From Bacteroides fragilis (GTDB lineage: Bacteria; Bacteroidota; Bacteroidia; Bacteroidales; Bacteroidaceae), in assembly GCF_019583405.1 (NCBI RefSeq), contig NZ_SZUU01000001.1, positions 558,001-622,000 of the forward strand: a stretch of DNA of 64,000 nt. Direction: 5' to 3'. Below, piece after piece: positions 16,479 to 23,252 of this stretch. Each line of letters opens with the position of its first letter. Positions within the stretch are counted from its first letter, which is position 1. The notes under the pieces are model-generated. The model worked only from the letters and a program-made list of their open reading frames with translations, made no database searches and was not told where the DNA came from. The position numbers and the translations under genes were made by a program.

Positions 16479-16685
16479 TTACTTCTTCGCTAACCATTCA
16501 TCACGCTTCCGGCGACAGTCTGCCAAGTCTATTCCTATGCAACTGAATAGCTCGCCTTCCGGCGTTCGATAATCGTATTGCATCCGTTTTATCCGCTTCC
16601 GGCCTAACTGTGTTGAAAACGTTGTGTAATTCTCTTTTCCAGCCTCGCAAACGCTACATCCGTATTTGTCGTTGATTGTTCCCAT
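16479..16685 (-). CDS. DUF3873-like protein, 68 aa
   Basis: The sequence GCSVCEAGKENYTTF...RMQYDYRTPEGELFSCIGIDLADCRRKRDEWL closely follows the pattern I recall for DUF3873, a small Bacteroidales family of conjugative transposons and phages. The function is unknown. Two Cys near the start (CSVC) and two later ones could bind metal. Confidence 0.75.
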   Translation of the reverse strand: MGTINDKYGCSVCEAGKENYTTFSTQLGRKRIKRMQYDYRTPEGELFSCIGIDLADCRRKRDEWLAKK

Positions 16686-16727
16686 ATTGTTGTTACATTA
16701 TGGTAGCCTTCGGGCTACGGATTAATA

Positions 16728-16946
16728 TTATGCTATCTTTACTATCTCGCCTGATTTGAGGCCTCGTTTCAATCGAGGTATCACCATTTCAAAATCTTCA
16801 TTCAATCTGCCATTGATAATTGATATGCCACATAACACCTTTTTGTGTAAGATTGTACAGTATTTTTCAGACTTTATGATAAGTACTCTATTTGTTGCTC
16901 TCTCATTATTTTGAAGATAAGTACCTTTGAATTTTGTTACTTTCAT
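16728..16946 (-). CDS. Hypothetical phage protein, 72 aa
   Basis: The start is set at ATG 16946 (MKVTKFKGTYLQNNERATNR); a longer frame to 17021 would cross into the upstream gene. A basic, beta-rich small protein with two Cys (KYCTILHKKVLCG). No family is recognised. A GGGC-GAAA-GCCC hairpin lies just upstream of its leader. Confidence 0.5.
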   Translation of the reverse strand: MKVTKFKGTYLQNNERATNRVLIIKSEKYCTILHKKVLCGISIINGRLNEDFEMVIPRLKRGLKSGEIVKIA

Positions 16947-16986
16947 AATTATATATGTTGTGCAGGGCTTTCGCCCAACGATTAAA

Positions 16987-17232
16987 CTAATCAATCTTGT
17001 AAATCTTGATATCTTCATCATCTGCCACAGCCAATTTATAAGTTGGCTTGAACTGCTCTATAAAGCTGAATACTGAATCTCTCTTTTGGTACACATACAA
17101 GTGCTGCCCAATAAGCTCAATACTTTCCTCTGTGCCAAAATATTCACGGGTGTTAACGTTTTCCACTACACCCCAGGCCTCGATGCATTCGCTTTGTACT
17201 GCATCAATCAATCTGAATGTTTCTTTTGTCAT
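16987..17232 (-). CDS. Hypothetical phage protein, 81 aa
   Basis: Begins MTKETFRLIDAVQSECIEAWGVVENVNTREYFGTEESIELIGQHLYVY. An acidic alpha/beta protein. No family is recognised. It is second in the leftward operon, flanked by intercistronic hairpins. Confidence 0.5.
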   Translation of the reverse strand: MTKETFRLIDAVQSECIEAWGVVENVNTREYFGTEESIELIGQHLYVYQKRDSVFSFIEQFKPTYKLAVADDEDIKIYKID

Positions 17233-17268
17233 AATCGTATGATTTATGCAGGGTGGAAACCCTGCTGG

Positions 17269-17508
17269 TTATTTAGTGTAAAAACTGATTTGAAGTCCTC
17301 TGCGGAGCTTACAAACAACCTTGTCAAGTCCGGCATTTACAGCGCGGTCAACGAACTTATTGAAAAGCTCTATCCCGATAAGAGCGATTAAACCGGCAAC
17401 GCCTACCAGCTTGTTTATCCGGTCCCCGTTTTCATCTACTCCGTACACTTTCATACGAAAGTTACTGTTGATGAATGTTTTCGTGTAGTTTAATATACCT
17501 TTTTTCAT
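17269..17508 (-). CDS. Hypothetical conserved-type protein, first gene of leftward operon, 79 aa
   Basis: The product has a basic start, then YGVDENGDRINKLVGVAGLIALIGIELFNKFVDRAVNAG and KVVCKLRRGLQISFY. The middle hydrophobic stretch could be a membrane-facing or buried helix. The sequence has the feel of a conserved Bacteroidales mobile-element family, but I cannot name it. It follows the leader AATTCACAACAACA and the leftward promoter at 17,557-17,586. Confidence 0.55.
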   Translation of the reverse strand: MKKGILNYTKTFINSNFRMKVYGVDENGDRINKLVGVAGLIALIGIELFNKFVDRAVNAGLDKVVCKLRRGLQISFYTK

Positions 17509-17556
17509 TGTTGTTGTGAATTATGGTTTATAACTGCTTCATTTCTAAGTACATGG

Positions 17557-17586
17557 CGAATATAGGAAGTTATTTTAAAATAGCAA
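17557..17586 (-). promoter_or_regulatory. Leftward promoter of accessory block
   Basis: On the minus strand, TTG (17584-17586) is followed by 19 bp and TATATTCG (17557-17564), close to the Bacteroides -33/-7 consensus. It lies about 50 bp upstream of ATG 17508. Confidence 0.55.
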
Positions 17587-17624
17587 TACTTTTGTCAAGT
17601 ATTTTTATAACCTTTTCAGGTTAT
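17586..17624. promoter_or_regulatory. Twin palindromic operators between divergent promoters
   Basis: ATACTT-N5-AAGTAT (17586-17602) and ATAACC-N6-GGTTAT (17607-17624) lie about two helical turns apart. The first abuts the -33 of the leftward promoter. The second covers the -33 region of a possible rightward box TACTTTTG (17636-17643). The layout suggests a regulator controlling both directions. Confidence 0.45.
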
Positions 17625-17655
17625 TTACTTTCGTTTACTTTTGCGTGTTAAAGTC

Positions 17656-17724
17656 TTAATTAAGTAATTTGTACTAAAACAAAGCGTATAATGTAAGCTA
17701 AACGCCAATTAACCATTAGTTTTG
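17656..17724 (+). promoter_or_regulatory. Late-type promoter module C
   Basis: TTAATTAA (17656-17663) is followed 61 bases later (start to start) by TAGTTTTG (17717-17724), the same spacing as modules A and B. ATAATGTAAGC lies between them, 9 bp closer to TTAATTAA than in A and B. The capsid/tail operon starts at 17,749. Confidence 0.55.
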
Positions 17725-17748
17725 TATAAACCAATTAGTTGATAAACT

Positions 17749-18501
17749 ATGAGTATAAAACGTTTTATCTTGGATTCGTTGAAAACCAAATTTGCTGGGA
17801 TAGACGAAAAAGTATTGAACAGGATAGCGGCCATTGCCGTGAAGACTGTAAAAAGTGAAGAGGAGGCCAAAACATTCGTTGAGGAAACTACTCTACAACA
17901 GGTTATTGATAGCTACGCCGACAGCCGGGCAACTGACGCACAGGAGAAGGCTGTAAAAAGCTATGAAGAAAAATTCGGTCTGAAAGATGGCAAGAAAGCC
18001 GATGCGACGGAAGAACCCGGAGGTGAAGGGGGCGAAGGCGGAAACGGCGGTGCTACTGATGACGGTAAAAATGGCGGTGAAGGAAAAGGCGGCGAAAAGG
18101 TTCCCGACTATGTAAAATCATTGTTCGGCAAAATTGACGCACTGACTAACGAGGTTACAACCTTGAAAGCAGGGAAAGTAGCTGACACCCGCAAGTCTAC
18201 ATTGGAAGCTCTTTTGAAAGATGCTCCCGAAAAGACGCGCAACACCTTCATGAAGAACTTTAATCGTATGCAGTTTAAGGATGATGCAGACTTCGAGGAA
18301 TGGATTGAGGAAATCACTCCCGACGTTGAAGAAGCAACAACCAGCCAAGCTGCAAGTGACGGCGTTGTAGGCAGACCGAAAAGCGGTGCTTCAACCGGGA
18401 AAGAAGGCCAAGCCAACTCCTATGTTCAAGCCCGCGTAAACGCAAGAAAGGCCGAAACGGTTGCCCCGGCCATCATTGGGCTACCAAAAACAAGTGAGTA
18501 G
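17749..18501 (+). CDS. Putative scaffolding protein
   Basis: A 250-residue acidic, probably extended protein. The N-terminal helices are followed by a glycine-rich linker (about residues 85-115, repeated GGEGG) and a coiled-coil-like segment (FGKIDALTNEVTTLKAGK). Position directly before a decoration protein and the major capsid protein is typical for scaffolds, as are the low complexity and charge. No protease motif was seen. Alternative: an internal head protein. Confidence 0.65.
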   Translation: MSIKRFILDSLKTKFAGIDEKVLNRIAAIAVKTVKSEEEAKTFVEETTLQQVIDSYADSRATDAQEKAVKSYEEKFGLKDGKKADATEEPGGEGGEGGNGGATDDGKNGGEGKGGEKVPDYVKSLFGKIDALTNEVTTLKAGKVADTRKSTLEALLKDAPEKTRNTFMKNFNRMQFKDDADFEEWIEEITPDVEEATTSQAASDGVVGRPKSGASTGKEGQANSYVQARVNARKAETVAPAIIGLPKTSE

Positions 18502-18503
18502 TA

Positions 18504-19058
18504 ATGAAAGATAGATTTTCTTACAACGGTGCTGAAACGGCTGACCCTATTCGTATTGAACAGGTCTTTGCCGAAAAACCGGGCGGCGGAATTGTCGTTG
18601 AGCCGGGTTTTGATGCACCTGAAACTACTGCGGTAGGCTTAGATGCAAACGACAAGTTCGCTGTCATCAAGTCGTATCGTTTGCTGTCCGCTGTTGCTTC
18701 TGCCGACACAACAATCAACATTGCCAAAGGTAGTGGTATTGTCGTTGGCGATGCTTTGGGCTATGGCAAGAAGGCCGTTGCCTGCACTGCGGTAGACACA
18801 TCCGCCAAAGATAAGGACGTAGTAACGGTTGAAATGGGTATTGCCATTAAAGCTGGTGAAAGTCTGTATCAAGCAAAGGCGGCTTCCGCTTCTGCGGCTG
18901 CACCCATCTACACGCCGGAGTACATTCTTGGAAACAAGATTTTCAAAGGCAAGGGTGAACAGCCCGTGCGCTTAATCAACGGCGCAAATGTGAGAAAAGA
19001 AACGGCTTGTATCGGAAAGGATATTGAAGCCTTGTTACCAACTATTAAACGTGTATAA
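18504..19058 (+). CDS. Putative head decoration protein
   Basis: A 184-residue, alanine/valine/glycine-rich beta protein (TTINIAKGSGIVVGDALGYG, VVTVEMGIAIKAGESLYQ) between scaffold and major capsid genes. Size and position suggest a capsid-stabilising decoration or fibre-head protein. It starts two bases after the scaffold stop. Confidence 0.55.
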   Translation: MKDRFSYNGAETADPIRIEQVFAEKPGGGIVVEPGFDAPETTAVGLDANDKFAVIKSYRLLSAVASADTTINIAKGSGIVVGDALGYGKKAVACTAVDTSAKDKDVVTVEMGIAIKAGESLYQAKAASASAAAPIYTPEYILGNKIFKGKGEQPVRLINGANVRKETACIGKDIEALLPTIKRV

Positions 19059-19060
19059 CT

Positions 19061-20176
19061 ATGGGACAAATGAACGCTCCTTTGTTTGAGATTGACCAGC
19101 CCGGCTTGACGCTGGAAGTCAATTCATACGTGCCCGGCTTAGGGCTTGCGTGGCCGCAGCTTTTCCCGCTGAAATATACGCCCAAATTCGACCTCAAAGG
19201 CATTGAAGGTGACGAAGGTATTCCAGTATCAGCCGACCGTGTTGCCTTCAATACGAAGGCTCCGAAGAAAACCCGCAAAAAGGTTGGTTCTTGGAGTGGA
19301 ACGTTGGGCAAGATTGAGATTTCACGCGATAAAGATGAAATTGAAATCAATAACTACAACGACTTGCAGGCTATTGCTGCCGCCAGCGATGACCCAGCAA
19401 CTGCCCAGCATTTGGTTGACCTCGCTTATGATGACATTAAGTTCTGCGCTGACGGTATGGACTACCGCGTTGAAATCGACGCAATGCGTATCGGCTCACG
19501 TGGTAAGCAGGTTCTCACTGCCAAGATTGACGGCGATATGGCAGAACAGGACGAAATCAATTTCAATGTGCCGGAAGAAAACTTCATCGGCGCAACAACG
19601 AAATGGGACAACGCCGAAACTGCCGACGGTTTGGCTGACATCATGAGAGGTCAGAAAATCGTTGCCAAGAAAGGTGGTAGAAAGCCGCAGTATGCAATCA
19701 TGGAACAGGCCGCTTTTGACTTGCTCTGTGCGCAGAAAAAGACTATCAAGCGCGTTGCTGGTGTAGTCATGAAGGCTGTCGGCCTCGAAAGCATTGACGA
19801 TGTAGACGTTGATACAATCAACCGCTATATGCGCAAGAAAAAGGCTCCCCAAATTCTTATCATCGACACCTATGCCACTATCGAGCATAAAGATGGTAAT
19901 CAAGAAACTATCAAGCCTTGGAATGAGAACGTATGTACCCTTTCTGCCGAACCGCGCTTGGGTTACACCTACTTCAAGCCCGTTCCGATGCTGAAAGCAA
20001 CGGATGCTTTGCAAACGCAAGGTTCTTACTACAAGATGACGGTTTACTCCGACGTAAACCCAATGCTTGAAGTTACCATGTCAGAGGCTTATGTGCAGCC
20101 CGCTTTGACCGGAAGAAAGTCATTAGTATTCATCAATACAATGGCTACAACTTGGAATGACGGCGATGCCGCCTAA
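19061..20176 (+). CDS. Major capsid protein
   Basis: A 371-residue protein, the expected size for an HK97-fold capsid protein without a large delta domain. The C-terminal half has the block TLSAEPRLGYTYFKPVPMLKATDALQ followed by MTVYSDVNPMLEVTMSEAYVQPALT, typical of lambda gpE-like capsid proteins. It follows scaffold and decoration genes and precedes four small connector genes. Confidence 0.8.
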   Translation: MGQMNAPLFEIDQPGLTLEVNSYVPGLGLAWPQLFPLKYTPKFDLKGIEGDEGIPVSADRVAFNTKAPKKTRKKVGSWSGTLGKIEISRDKDEIEINNYNDLQAIAAASDDPATAQHLVDLAYDDIKFCADGMDYRVEIDAMRIGSRGKQVLTAKIDGDMAEQDEINFNVPEENFIGATTKWDNAETADGLADIMRGQKIVAKKGGRKPQYAIMEQAAFDLLCAQKKTIKRVAGVVMKAVGLESIDDVDVDTINRYMRKKKAPQILIIDTYATIEHKDGNQETIKPWNENVCTLSAEPRLGYTYFKPVPMLKATDALQTQGSYYKMTVYSDVNPMLEVTMSEAYVQPALTGRKSLVFINTMATTWNDGDAA

Positions 20177-20186
20177 AAAGTGAGCT

Positions 20187-20507
20187 ATGGGAACGATTTC
20201 TAAATCATTGAAAAGTCTATCCAGCTATCCAATTCCTTCGGCTACCATTGAAGAAGTAGCCGAAGCATTGGGGCTGAACCCGTCCGATGATATTACACCC
20301 AGTATTCGGAATAGCAACAATTATAAATTGGCGAAAGCTGGTATTTATGATTTCCTTTCCGAAGCTCCGAATATATCGCAAGCGGGCATTTCATATAGCT
20401 TTTCCGATGGTGAAAGAAAACGATTTAAGGCAAAGGCTGATTTAATTCGTAATGAATTGGACTATAACAATCAAGATGTTTACGGCTATCAAGGAGAAGA
20501 TTTATGA
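20187..20507 (+). CDS. Putative head-tail adaptor
   Basis: A 106-residue helical protein (ATIEEVAEALGLNPSDDIT...NYKLAKAGIYDFL) immediately after the capsid gene. Small helical proteins in this position are usually connector adaptors binding the portal (gp6/gp15-like). The end overlaps the next ATG by four bases. Confidence 0.6.
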   Translation: MGTISKSLKSLSSYPIPSATIEEVAEALGLNPSDDITPSIRNSNNYKLAKAGIYDFLSEAPNISQAGISYSFSDGERKRFKAKADLIRNELDYNNQDVYGYQGEDL

Positions 20508-20821
20508 TTATCGCTAACGGAACATTGCAAATTGTAGGAACAACAGGCGGCGGGCTTAAAAACGGCAACCCGGTAAAAGTCCAGGAGGCACTTGGCGAAC
20601 CCATTCCCTGCAACTTCACTACGAACACGAATGACCATTTAGGCCGATACGAAGGCGGCACGTTTACCCGCGCCAAGTTTGTAATTCTGATTGATATGCA
20701 GGATTTCAACGCCGAATATGTCGTACTGAATACTATTCGCGGTGTAACGGTTGGCAAGTTTCGTGTGCAGGATAAACAGTTTCTTGATGTCGTTGAGAAC
20801 GTAAAGATAACAGTTGAGTAG
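20504..20821 (+). CDS. Putative head closure protein
   Basis: A 105-residue beta-rich protein (MIIANGTLQIVGTTGGGLKNGNPVKVQEALGEPIPCNFTTN). It resembles small beta-barrel head-closure or connector proteins (SPP1 gp16-like) in size, fold impression and position. Start overlaps the previous stop. Confidence 0.6.
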   Translation: MIIANGTLQIVGTTGGGLKNGNPVKVQEALGEPIPCNFTTNTNDHLGRYEGGTFTRAKFVILIDMQDFNAEYVVLNTIRGVTVGKFRVQDKQFLDVVENVKITVE

Positions 20822-20824
20822 GTT

Positions 20825-21268
20825 ATGCCGATACAAAGGAACTCACCGGAAGGGCAATTTGGCCGCTTTGTTGAAGAACGCATACGCTTCAAAATAGCCG
20901 CTTTGGTACAGATGTTCAATTACGTTGGACTTGAATGCGTCCGGGAAGCGAGAACCAAACGAAGGTACACCGACCAAACAGGAAACTTGCGAAGCTCAAC
21001 CGGATATTGTGTTCTTTACAACGGTGTTGTTGTGCATCAGGGCGGCTTTGAAGCTGTCAAGCCAACTGCAACAAAAGGCGCATCTTCCGGCAGAGAACTC
21101 ATGAACAGATTGATTGCTAAAAACTCAACGGGTATTGTCTTGATAGTGGTTGCAGGTATGGACTATGCGGCCTATGTGGAAGCCAAGGGGCTGAATGTCC
21201 TTGATACTTCCGAAATAATGGCTAAAAAGTTGGTACGCAAAACATTAAAACGATTGGGATTTAAGTAA
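20825..21268 (+). CDS. HK97 gp10-like tail completion protein
   Basis: A 147-residue protein. 'TDQTGNLRSSTGYCVLYNG' and 'GMDYAAYVEAKGLNVL' are characteristic of HK97-gp10/tail-completion proteins, which join the head to the tail tube. It overlaps the following ATG by one base. Confidence 0.75.
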   Translation: MPIQRNSPEGQFGRFVEERIRFKIAALVQMFNYVGLECVREARTKRRYTDQTGNLRSSTGYCVLYNGVVVHQGGFEAVKPTATKGASSGRELMNRLIAKNSTGIVLIVVAGMDYAAYVEAKGLNVLDTSEIMAKKLVRKTLKRLGFK

Positions 21269-21684
21269 TGGGAAAGAAGAAGAACGCATTGAAGATTGAG
21301 GATGATATTTACAACGCCCTTGTAGATGTCTTTCCCGGTATCAGCGGAACCCTCTACAAAGAAGGTACAAGGCCGATTGATGCTACAGCCGAAGATGCTG
21401 TAATTATCGTTTCCGGTGGTGATGCTGAACAGGTTCAAACCGGGCGCGCTCATATCAATATCTATGTCCCGGACATTGATAATGGTAGCGGCAACTTGGT
21501 TGAAGATAAAGCCCGTTTGACTGAATTATCCGACTATGACGAAACCATTGTAGAACTCCTAAACAATGCTCTTTTTGAGGAATATTCCTTTCGCCTTTAT
21601 CAGATGACAGACACCTTCGCGGAATCAGGTATAAACCAGCACTTTGCTAATGTGAATTTAGAATTTGAAAGAATAACCTTTTAA
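21268..21684 (+). CDS. Tail terminator-like protein
   Basis: A 138-residue alpha/beta protein (MGKKKNALKIEDDIYNALVDVFPG...DAVIIVSGGDAEQVQTGRAHINIYVPD) between tail completion and tail tube genes, the standard position for the tail terminator (lambda gpU-like). The alternating strands and helices fit. Confidence 0.65.
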   Translation: MGKKKNALKIEDDIYNALVDVFPGISGTLYKEGTRPIDATAEDAVIIVSGGDAEQVQTGRAHINIYVPDIDNGSGNLVEDKARLTELSDYDETIVELLNNALFEEYSFRLYQMTDTFAESGINQHFANVNLEFERITF

Positions 21685-21694
21685 AACAAAGATT

Positions 21695-22438
21695 ATGGCT
21701 AATAAAAAGAAAATAATGGCGTGGTCTGAATGCGTCATTGAAATTGGTAAGACGGGCGCGGATGATGCTATTGCGGCAAGTTTTTCCAGCATTGGTACGA
21801 TTAAAGATAAATCGTCCTCTTTGGAGCCTTCCGACGGTGATACGCTCGAAGCGAAGGCCAGCGGCGGCAAGACCGTAGCGAAGGAACAGCTTGAAGGCGG
21901 TTTTGTCCTCAAAACCCGTGTAATTGAACCAGACGATGACCTTTTGACAACTCTTGGACTTGGTGCCGTTTCCGGCGAAGATTTCAACGTCAAAACTCAC
22001 GTTGTAGATGGTGATTTCTCTGTGCGAGTAACCCCCAAGAATGTGGGGGCTATCGGTATAAAGGCTCCCAAGACCAACATCAGCTACAAGCCCGGTTGGA
22101 GTGAAGAAGAAGGAAACTATGCAGACATTGAATTTGAAATCTTGAAAGGCGCAACGGATGTGTGGTATTCAAGGTTCAAAAAAAAAAATAAGCTGACGGT
22201 TACGCCTACTTCATTAGACTTTACGAAGGCGGCTGATACAACCGGGAAAACCATAACCGCAACATCAACGGGTGCTGTTACGGCCAAGTCCTCTGCAAGT
22301 TGGTGTACGGTTACGGTTTCCGCAAAGGTTATAACGGCCAAAGTGACTGCAAATGCAGGTGTTGAGCGTGCTGCGGAAATTACCATTTCGGCAGACGATA
22401 AAGAAACCATTGTTCCGGCAACACAGGCCGGAGCGTAA
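21695..22438 (+). CDS. Major tail (tube) protein with C-terminal BACON domain
   Basis: A 247-residue protein. Residues 1-160 form the beta-rich tube domain (IGTIKDKSSSLEPSDGDTLEA, GGFVLKTRVIEPDDDLL). Residues about 167-247 match a BACON/Ig-like domain: LTVTPTSLDFTKAADTTGKT, ASWCTVTVS, AGVERAAEITISADD, ending in the TQAGA repeat-style end. BACON domains are thought to bind carbohydrate or mucin. The linker is encoded by a run of 11 A (22178-22188). Loss or gain of one A gives an immediate stop, so slippage would make a tube protein without BACON. Confidence 0.85.
   Translation: MANKKKIMAWSECVIEIGKTGADDAIAASFSSIGTIKDKSSSLEPSDGDTLEAKASGGKTVAKEQLEGGFVLKTRVIEPDDDLLTTLGLGAVSGEDFNVKTHVVDGDFSVRVTPKNVGAIGIKAPKTNISYKPGWSEEEGNYADIEFEILKGATDVWYSRFKKKNKLTVTPTSLDFTKAADTTGKTITATSTGAVTAKSSASWCTVTVSAKVITAKVTANAGVERAAEITISADDKETIVPATQAGA
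22178..22188 (+). other. A11 homopolymer at tube/BACON boundary
   Basis: Eleven A residues encode KKK and part of N between tube and BACON domains. With 10 A the frame reads to TGA within three codons; with 12 A it reads TAA at once. Such long A-runs favour transcriptional slippage or ribosomal frameshifting. Confidence 0.6.
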
Positions 22439-22443
22439 AAGGT

Positions 22444-22512
22444 TGGGCTTTCGTTCATCGGCAAGGACGCACCCGCACGGGTGAAAGCCGGGTTCAACTC
22501 CCGGAAGCTCAC
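22444..22512 (+). ncRNA. tRNA-like element with 4-nt anticodon loop
   Basis: The sequence folds as a cloverleaf: acceptor TGGGCTT / AAGCTCA (7 bp, one G-U), T8, D-stem GTTC / GGAC with loop ATCGGCAA (has A14 and GG), anticodon stem CACCC / GGGTG, 4-base variable loop, and T-arm CCGGG-TTCAACT-CCCGG with a canonical loop. The anticodon loop is only GCAC (4 bases instead of 7), so there is no normal anticodon. The D-arm and short variable loop recall tRNA-Glu. It lies between the tail tube and tail chaperone genes. It may be a decayed tRNA, an RNA-processing signal, or a phage tRNA-like RNA. Confidence 0.65.
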
Positions 22513-22533
22513 TAAATTTAAAACTCCATTTTT

Positions 22534-23034
22534 ATGAAGAATACAATTGAAAAGCAAGTTTCTGATGCAGTCTTGCAGGAACCTACAAAAATAACTCTGG
22601 GCGATAAGGTTTACACCGTTGCCCGTCCTTCTGCTGGTACGATTATCGAGGTATCGAAGTACATTGCTACTTTGCCCATTGCTCCCTTCATAGAAAGCGA
22701 GAATGAAGTATTGTCGTATGTGCTTGCCTACGCCAAAGATTGCGAAGCTATCGGAGATATTGCCGCAATCCTTATTCTTGGCAGAAAAGGTCTTATTGCC
22801 ACACGGCAACGTGTTACCAAACATTTCTTCGGCCTTTACAAGAAGGTTGAAACATTTGAGGTAAACCAGCAAAAGGAGATTGCCCAAGAACTGTTGGATA
22901 ACTGCACCAACGAGGAACTTTTGACGCTGATTTCACAAACCCTTGAAATGCAGCATATCGCTTTTTTTTTCAGTGTTATAACTTCCCTAAACGAAGCGAA
23001 CATACTGCGAAGAACAAAGGAAAAGGCGAGCTAA
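22534..23034 (+). CDS. Tail assembly chaperone, short form (G)
   Basis: A 166-residue protein after the tail tube gene and before the tape measure, the invariable position of lambda gpG-like tail chaperones. Its N-terminal domain (ITLGDKVYTVARPSAGTIIEVSKYI) is the beta/alpha domain seen in Bacteroides phage homologues. Within codons 144-146 lies a run of nine T (22962-22970); a -1 shift there continues into the T extension up to 23,252. Confidence 0.8.
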   Translation: MKNTIEKQVSDAVLQEPTKITLGDKVYTVARPSAGTIIEVSKYIATLPIAPFIESENEVLSYVLAYAKDCEAIGDIAAILILGRKGLIATRQRVTKHFFGLYKKVETFEVNQQKEIAQELLDNCTNEELLTLISQTLEMQHIAFFFSVITSLNEANILRRTKEKAS

Positions 23035-23252
23035 ACGATAGTATTTGGGCTGTCATTCTCGGAATGTCTAAAAACCTTGGATTAACGCCGGATTACATTC
23101 TGAATGAAATAAGCTACGAAAACTTAATCATGTACGGTTATTCATTGCCCAGCTACGACGGAGCAAGTGAACAGGAAGAATGGGACGATAGTATTGACGC
23201 TAACAACCCGGATAATTTCAATGATTTTGACGAAGAAGAAGAAGTAAGATGA
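22534..23252 (+). CDS. Tail assembly chaperone, frameshifted G-T form
   Basis: In the zero frame the codons are GCT TTT TTT TTC AGT (from 22960). A -1 slip at T TTT TTC (22965-22971) leads into an open frame that runs without stop to 23252 and includes the segment beginning MSKNLGLTPDYILNEISYENL. The product would be about 239 residues: G domain plus T extension ending in an acidic tail (DFDEEEEVR). This is the classical -1 frameshift of long-tailed phages. It means the 62-residue ORF at 23064 is the end of this protein, not a separate gene. Confidence 0.75.

Larger units (their letters stand above)
16449..17265 (-). other. Four intercistronic hairpins in consecutive gaps
   Basis: Each gap between the first genes of the leftward operon holds a short perfect hairpin. 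They are GCAGGGT-TTCC-ACCCTGC (17248-17265), GGGC-GAAA-GCCC (16965-16976), GTAGCC-CGAA-GGCTAC (16703-16718) and GCCCCG/CGGGGC with a longer loop (16449-16469). None has a clear T-run, so they look like RNA stability or processing elements rather than terminators. Confidence 0.5.

Noticed and set aside
22117..22887. 256-aa leftward ORF opposite tail tube and chaperone
   Set aside because: It runs antisense through two recognised genes and the tRNA-like element; no support of its own.
23064..23252. Independent 62-aa gene between chaperone and tape measure
   Set aside because: It is the C-terminal part of the -1 frameshifted chaperone; the frame is open upstream to the T-run.
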